Positions 60,780 through 64,000 of a DNA stretch of 64,000 nt are shown here, in pieces (within the stretch, counting starts at the first letter, position 1; each line of letters begins with the position of its first letter). Made by a program: the position numbers and the translations under genes. The notes under the pieces are model-generated. The model had not been told where the DNA came from. It saw nothing but the letters and a program-made list of their open reading frames with translations, and did not search any database. Location: NCBI RefSeq assembly GCF_965138505.1, contig NZ_CBCSCO010000003.1, positions 310,001 to 374,000 on the forward strand, written 5' to 3'. This DNA comes from Litorimonas haliclonae (GTDB lineage: Bacteria; Pseudomonadota; Alphaproteobacteria; Caulobacterales; Maricaulaceae).

Positions 60780-62000
60780 ATGCGCATGAAAACGGCCATT
60801 ATCAGCCTTGTCTGCCTTTTGATAACGGCGCTCACCTTGGTGTATCTTTATCGCGATGATATTTTCCAGCATATCCAAGACCCCGGCCAACCTTTTCAAA
60901 CCTACAAGCGCCCGACGCCGCCGGATTATTCCAAAAAGGATGCGTGGTTGTCGTTACCGGATTTATCCCAAGACAGTTTTGAACACCCTTCCAAGGGTGA
61001 TGTGTTCGTTGTTGTGCCGAGCGTCTATCGCGGCGGGAAACATTGGAACTTACCGAGCGATGACCTGAAGAGAAAACGCAAGCTAGAGCGAATCGTTCGT
61101 CCTAACTATGTCACCCCTTATTCGGATGCAGGAAGGTTATTTGCTCCCTTTTACAGGCAAGCCTCGCTTTACGCCTATATGACACAGCGTGAGGACGCCC
61201 GAATGGCGCAAAATCTGGCGTATCAGGATGTGAAGCGGGCGTTCCGATACTTTCTAAAAAATTCTCCGCCCGAACGACCTATTGTTTTAGTTGGTCACAA
61301 CCAAGGGGCCAGCCATGTAGAGCGTCTTTTAGCGGATTTCTTCTCCGGACCGGAAAATGAAGATAATTTCAAACGCCTCGCCGTGGCCTATGTCATAAAT
61401 TACCCCCTGACGAAAAGCCTTTTGGAGGGCCCTATGGAGGGGATTCCGGTCTGTCAAACGGCAAGCCAATCACGATGTATTGTAGCATTTGGAGCGTTTG
61501 CACCGGATGAAGGTGATATTGCGGAGCGTTTTGGGTCTCGGCTTTTGGCGTATGATGGAGAGGAATATAGCTCTGTTAAAGGTCAGGCGCTTATCTGTGT
61601 AAACCCGCTCTTATGGACGCAGAGCGAAGACTACGCTCCGGCGCGCTTGCACAAAGGCGGCGTCGCGGCTGAAGGGCTCGACCTTGAGACTCGTCCGGCG
61701 CCCCTGCCCCGCCAAGCCGGCGCGCAATGTCAGGACGGCTTGCTCCTGATTGACAAGCCTCGCTCACGCTCTCTTCGCCGTCCATTAAAAGTCGGCGGAA
61801 AATTTAGAACCCTCCCCTCCAATCTTTTCTATGAAGATTTAAGGCTGAATGCGGTGCAAAGGGTAGAGTCTCTGATTGAAGACAATGTGCTCCCCCGCCG
61901 CGCTAAGCTCTTGGATGGTTTCGAAGTTCAAGAAATTGAGGAAAGCCCAATTGGCGAGGTTGTCGATGTCACGCCCCAAGCGACAGAAGAAGAGAATTAA
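60780..62000 (+). CDS. DUF3089 protein with a changed nucleophile elbow
   Basis: Alpha/beta-hydrolase-like protein of 406 residues with an N-terminal hydrophobic anchor (about 4-24). DUF3089 sequence is clear: GDVFVVVPSVYRGGKHWN, GRLFAPFYRQASLYAYM, LAYQDVKRAFRYFL. The elbow, normally GHSQG, reads GHNQG at 172-176, so the catalytic Ser is Asn174. It may therefore be inactive as an esterase. The start at ATG 60780 has AGGAAAGGGAA upstream. It ends in an acidic tail and stands alone. Confidence 0.82.
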   Translation: MRMKTAIISLVCLLITALTLVYLYRDDIFQHIQDPGQPFQTYKRPTPPDYSKKDAWLSLPDLSQDSFEHPSKGDVFVVVPSVYRGGKHWNLPSDDLKRKRKLERIVRPNYVTPYSDAGRLFAPFYRQASLYAYMTQREDARMAQNLAYQDVKRAFRYFLKNSPPERPIVLVGHNQGASHVERLLADFFSGPENEDNFKRLAVAYVINYPLTKSLLEGPMEGIPVCQTASQSRCIVAFGAFAPDEGDIAERFGSRLLAYDGEEYSSVKGQALICVNPLLWTQSEDYAPARLHKGGVAAEGLDLETRPAPLPRQAGAQCQDGLLLIDKPRSRSLRRPLKVGGKFRTLPSNLFYEDLRLNAVQRVESLIEDNVLPRRAKLLDGFEVQEIEESPIGEVVDVTPQATEEEN

Positions 62001-62104
62001 TTTCCATTCCCTAGATTTGAGAGTTTTCAAATTTCGTCGATAAAGCGGTGGATTTTACCTGTTTAATCAGGCATTTCAGGGCCAAGTAATATTTGGAGAT
62101 CACT

Positions 62105-63103
62105 ATGATTGCCCAGTCTGTTCTAGACCTTATCGGAAACACCCCCCTCATTCGATTGCAGGAAGCCTCTGCCATGACGGGTTGCAATATTCTGGGCAAA
62201 GCAGAATTCCTTAACCCCGGTCAGTCGGTAAAAGATCGCGCCGCCCTCTCCATTATCCGCCACGCTGAAGACCAAGGCACTCTAAGCCCCGGCGGGGTTG
62301 TTGTTGAAGGTACAGCCGGCAATACGGGCATCGGATTGGCGATGGTTTGTTCGGCGCTCGGATATCGCTGTAAAATTGTTATGCCGCGTACACAGAGCCA
62401 AGAGAAAAAAGACTCTGTGAAACTTTTAGGCGCAGAACTTATCGAAGTTGACGCCGTACCCTACTCCAATCCCGGCAATTACATTCACACCTCTCAACGA
62501 CTGGCAGAAGAGCTTGCAAAGACCGAACCAAACGGAGCACTTTGGGCCAATCAGTTTGACAACATCGCGAACCGACAGGCCCACATCGACACAACCGGGC
62601 CGGAGATATTCAAGCAGACTGATGGAAATGTAGACGGCTTTATATGTGCTGTCGGCACAGGAGGAACGCTTGGCGGCATCTCTTTGTCACTGAAGAGTTT
62701 GAAGCCTTCTGTGCGGATAGGTGTTGCGGATCCGCTTGGCTCAAAAATGTATTCTTATTTCAGGAACGGTGAATTGGAGAGCCATGGCGATTCCGTTACG
62801 GAAGGTATCGGCCAAGGGCGAATTACCGCTAATCTAGAAGGTATTGAAGTCGATCACGCCTATCAGATTGAAGATACAGAAGCGCTTCAAATAATCTTTG
62901 AACTCAACCAGCTGGAAGGCATTTGCCTTGGCGGGTCTTCGGGAATCAATATTGCCGGGGCAATCCATATGGCGCGTGAAATGGGCCCGGGGCATACTAT
63001 CGTGACTATTCTTTGTGATTACGGCCAACGATATCAGTCTAAAATCTACAACCCGGACTTCTTGAGAGAGCGGAATTTACCGGTTCCGAACTGGTTATGT
63101 TAG
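62105..63103 (+). CDS. cysK: Cysteine synthase A
   Basis: PLP enzyme that makes cysteine from O-acetylserine and sulfide, 332 residues. The PLP lysine is Lys43 in NPGQSVKDRAAL; VEGTAGNTGIGLAMV binds the substrate carboxylate; AVGTGGTLGGISL is the PLP phosphate loop; GLGGSSGIN-type LCLGGSSGIN near the C-terminus binds the pyridine. The start ATG 62105 has GGAGATC upstream; a GTG-like start four codons earlier is not needed. It overlaps sseA by seven bases. Confidence 0.95.
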   Translation: MIAQSVLDLIGNTPLIRLQEASAMTGCNILGKAEFLNPGQSVKDRAALSIIRHAEDQGTLSPGGVVVEGTAGNTGIGLAMVCSALGYRCKIVMPRTQSQEKKDSVKLLGAELIEVDAVPYSNPGNYIHTSQRLAEELAKTEPNGALWANQFDNIANRQAHIDTTGPEIFKQTDGNVDGFICAVGTGGTLGGISLSLKSLKPSVRIGVADPLGSKMYSYFRNGELESHGDSVTEGIGQGRITANLEGIEVDHAYQIEDTEALQIIFELNQLEGICLGGSSGINIAGAIHMAREMGPGHTIVTILCDYGQRYQSKIYNPDFLRERNLPVPNWLC

Positions 63104-63933
63104 AGACTGAACAAGCTCCGTATTTTGTTGATGTGAAATGGCTGTCCGAGAATCTCTCGGATCCCAACCTACGTGTTTTGGATGCGACATGGAGCGTGCC
63201 GGGAAACAGTTCCGATCTCCCCGACGGAGCAATCCCGGGAGCAAGGTTCTTTGACCTAGGCTTTCTAAAGTCCAAAACCCCTCTCGGGGCTGCTCATCCG
63301 CCTAAGGACGTGCTGAAGTCCATGGCGGACGAGTTGGGTTTAAACGCTGAGAATCATATTATCGTTTATGATAAGCAAGGCTATTTCTCAGCGGCCCGTG
63401 TCTGGTGGTCGTTTAAAACGATTGGACACAAAAAAATTTCGGTGTTGCGAGACGGGTTTCCGGCTTGGACAGGAGCAGGCCGCGAAATTGCAGAGAACTT
63501 GCAATCAAGCGGAACCAGAAGTGACTATAGAATTTCTGACCCTGCGGTCAAAGGCGTCTCGATAGAGGCTATACTAGAGGCTATAAGCTCCAACACGCAA
63601 ATTATCGATGCGCGTCCTCCGGGACGGTTTTCAGGAGAAACCCCGGAACCGAGAGAGGGTCTTCGATCCGGCCATATTCCAAGCTCTCTGAACCTGCCAC
63701 TTGGCCGTCTGAAGACATCCCAAGGTGAGCTTCTAGAAGACAACGAAATTCATCAAGTTTTAGAAGATGAAGGCATCAACAAAAAGAGCCCTATTATCAC
63801 GACCTGTGGCTCCGGCGTTACCGCCGCAGCTTTGGCGTTGGTTTTTGAGCACCTCGGTTTTGAAGACATCTCTGTTTACACAGGCTCTTGGACGGAATAC
63901 GGCGCCTCAGATTACCCGATCGAAACGACATGA
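63097..63933 (+). CDS. sseA: 3-mercaptopyruvate sulfurtransferase
   Basis: Two-domain rhodanese of 278 residues that moves sulfur from 3-mercaptopyruvate. The N-terminal inactive domain contains LRVLDATWSVPG and IPGARFFDL; the C-terminal domain contains the active Cys237 in TTCGSGVTAAAL, with the Ser-Gly-Val-Thr that marks mercaptopyruvate rather than thiosulfate specificity. It overlaps cysK upstream and the next gene as ATGA downstream, so a cysteine-metabolism operon is formed. Confidence 0.95.
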   Translation: MLETEQAPYFVDVKWLSENLSDPNLRVLDATWSVPGNSSDLPDGAIPGARFFDLGFLKSKTPLGAAHPPKDVLKSMADELGLNAENHIIVYDKQGYFSAARVWWSFKTIGHKKISVLRDGFPAWTGAGREIAENLQSSGTRSDYRISDPAVKGVSIEAILEAISSNTQIIDARPPGRFSGETPEPREGLRSGHIPSSLNLPLGRLKTSQGELLEDNEIHQVLEDEGINKKSPIITTCGSGVTAAALALVFEHLGFEDISVYTGSWTEYGASDYPIETT

Positions 63934-64000
63934 AAAAAGAAACTGAATTTACTCACCTTGCCCGGCCCAAAGCTGGATTAGGCACGGCGGTCAATCCGTC
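63930..64000 (+). CDS. metC: Probable cystathionine beta-lyase, first 24 codons (cut by window end)
   Basis: The frame starts with ATG 63930, overlapping the sseA stop, and runs open to the window edge. It reads MKKETEFTHLARPKAG and then LGTAVNPS, the usual start of trans-sulfuration PLP enzymes (T-x-L-x-x-x-x-x...VNP), and the neighbours cysK and sseA fit a cystathionine beta-lyase. Too little is visible to separate it from related lyases. Confidence 0.6.
   Translation, partial: MKKETEFTHLARPKAGLGTAVNP

Noticed and set aside
1..64000. CRISPR arrays, insertion sequences with transposases, rRNA genes
   Set aside because: No regularly spaced repeats, no transposase-like protein and no rRNA sequence were found.

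Overview
The window reads as ordinary chromosome of an alphaproteobacterium with a moderate G+C content. It is probably a marine, stalked-type or Hyphomonadaceae/Maricaulaceae/Robiginitomaculum-like member of the Caulobacterales sensu lato. Signs of this are a TrmFO, alphaproteobacterial gene neighbourhoods (rlpA-dacA-tmk-holB-tatD-MBL; cysG-DUF2849-cysI-cysH; yajC-secD-secF after tatC), a PopA-like degenerate GGDEF protein next to mfd, a nickel superoxide dismutase, and scattered REP-type palindromes of the GTCAT-CCCCG(A/G)-C(T)TGA family. The assignment is by recognition only; no database search was possible.

Layout. 1-4516: protein export (tatC end, a LysM-only periplasmic protein, yajC, secD, secF). 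4513-5533 (minus): a nickel SOD operon (His-rich mini membrane protein, sodN, sodX). 5656-12660: a squalene-synthase-fold protein, a DUF2157/GDYXXLXY membrane pair, trmFO, an unknown membrane protein and a TonB-C protein. 12688-16230: divergent uvrA and ssb. 16266-19594: paired YeeE/YedE transporter halves, an orphan RnfD/NqrB-like protein and a DUF2330 protein. 19632-20312 (minus): a Cu/Zn SOD lipoprotein. 20516-24071: gyrA and a methyltransferase. 24072-26504: the only clearly accessory stretch, nearly 1 kb without a gene but with REP palindromes and a strongly structured candidate RNA, then a small basic protein, a dif-like perfect inverted repeat and a tyrosine recombinase. 26555-28927: KDO pathway (kpsF, kdsB) with an overlapping histidine phosphatase. 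28890-34541 (minus): MBL hydrolase, tatD, holB, tmk, a D,D-carboxypeptidase and rlpA. 35083-35172: tRNA-Ser(UGA). 35262-42060: a gap-free histidine operon (yerC, hisG, hisD, a hisC-hisB fusion, hisH, hisA, hisF, hisIE). 42176-46701 (minus): assimilatory sulfate reduction and siroheme (a DUF934-CysH fusion, cysI, DUF2849, cysG), opposite an XRE-cupin regulator. 47543-53992: thrC with a small P-loop kinase, hemH, an ACE-like M2 peptidase and the PopA-like protein. 54010-59926: mfd, sdhE, recG. 59927-64000: DUF502 and DUF3089 proteins, then cysK, sseA and the start of a probable cystathionine beta-lyase.

Functional themes. Sulfur metabolism recurs: YeeE/YedE importer, APS/PAPS reductase, sulfite reductase and siroheme synthase, cysteine synthase and mercaptopyruvate sulfurtransferase. 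Oxidative defence has two SODs of different metal class and location. DNA maintenance is dense (uvrA, ssb, gyrA, holB, mfd, recG). The most unusual items are the HisC-HisB fusion inside a compact operon that does not look alphaproteobacterial, the DUF934-CysH fusion, the recombinase beside a dif-like site, the structured intergenic RNA candidate, the HGGHVH mini-protein leading the nickel SOD operon, and the five-residue methionine repeat in the SodC linker.
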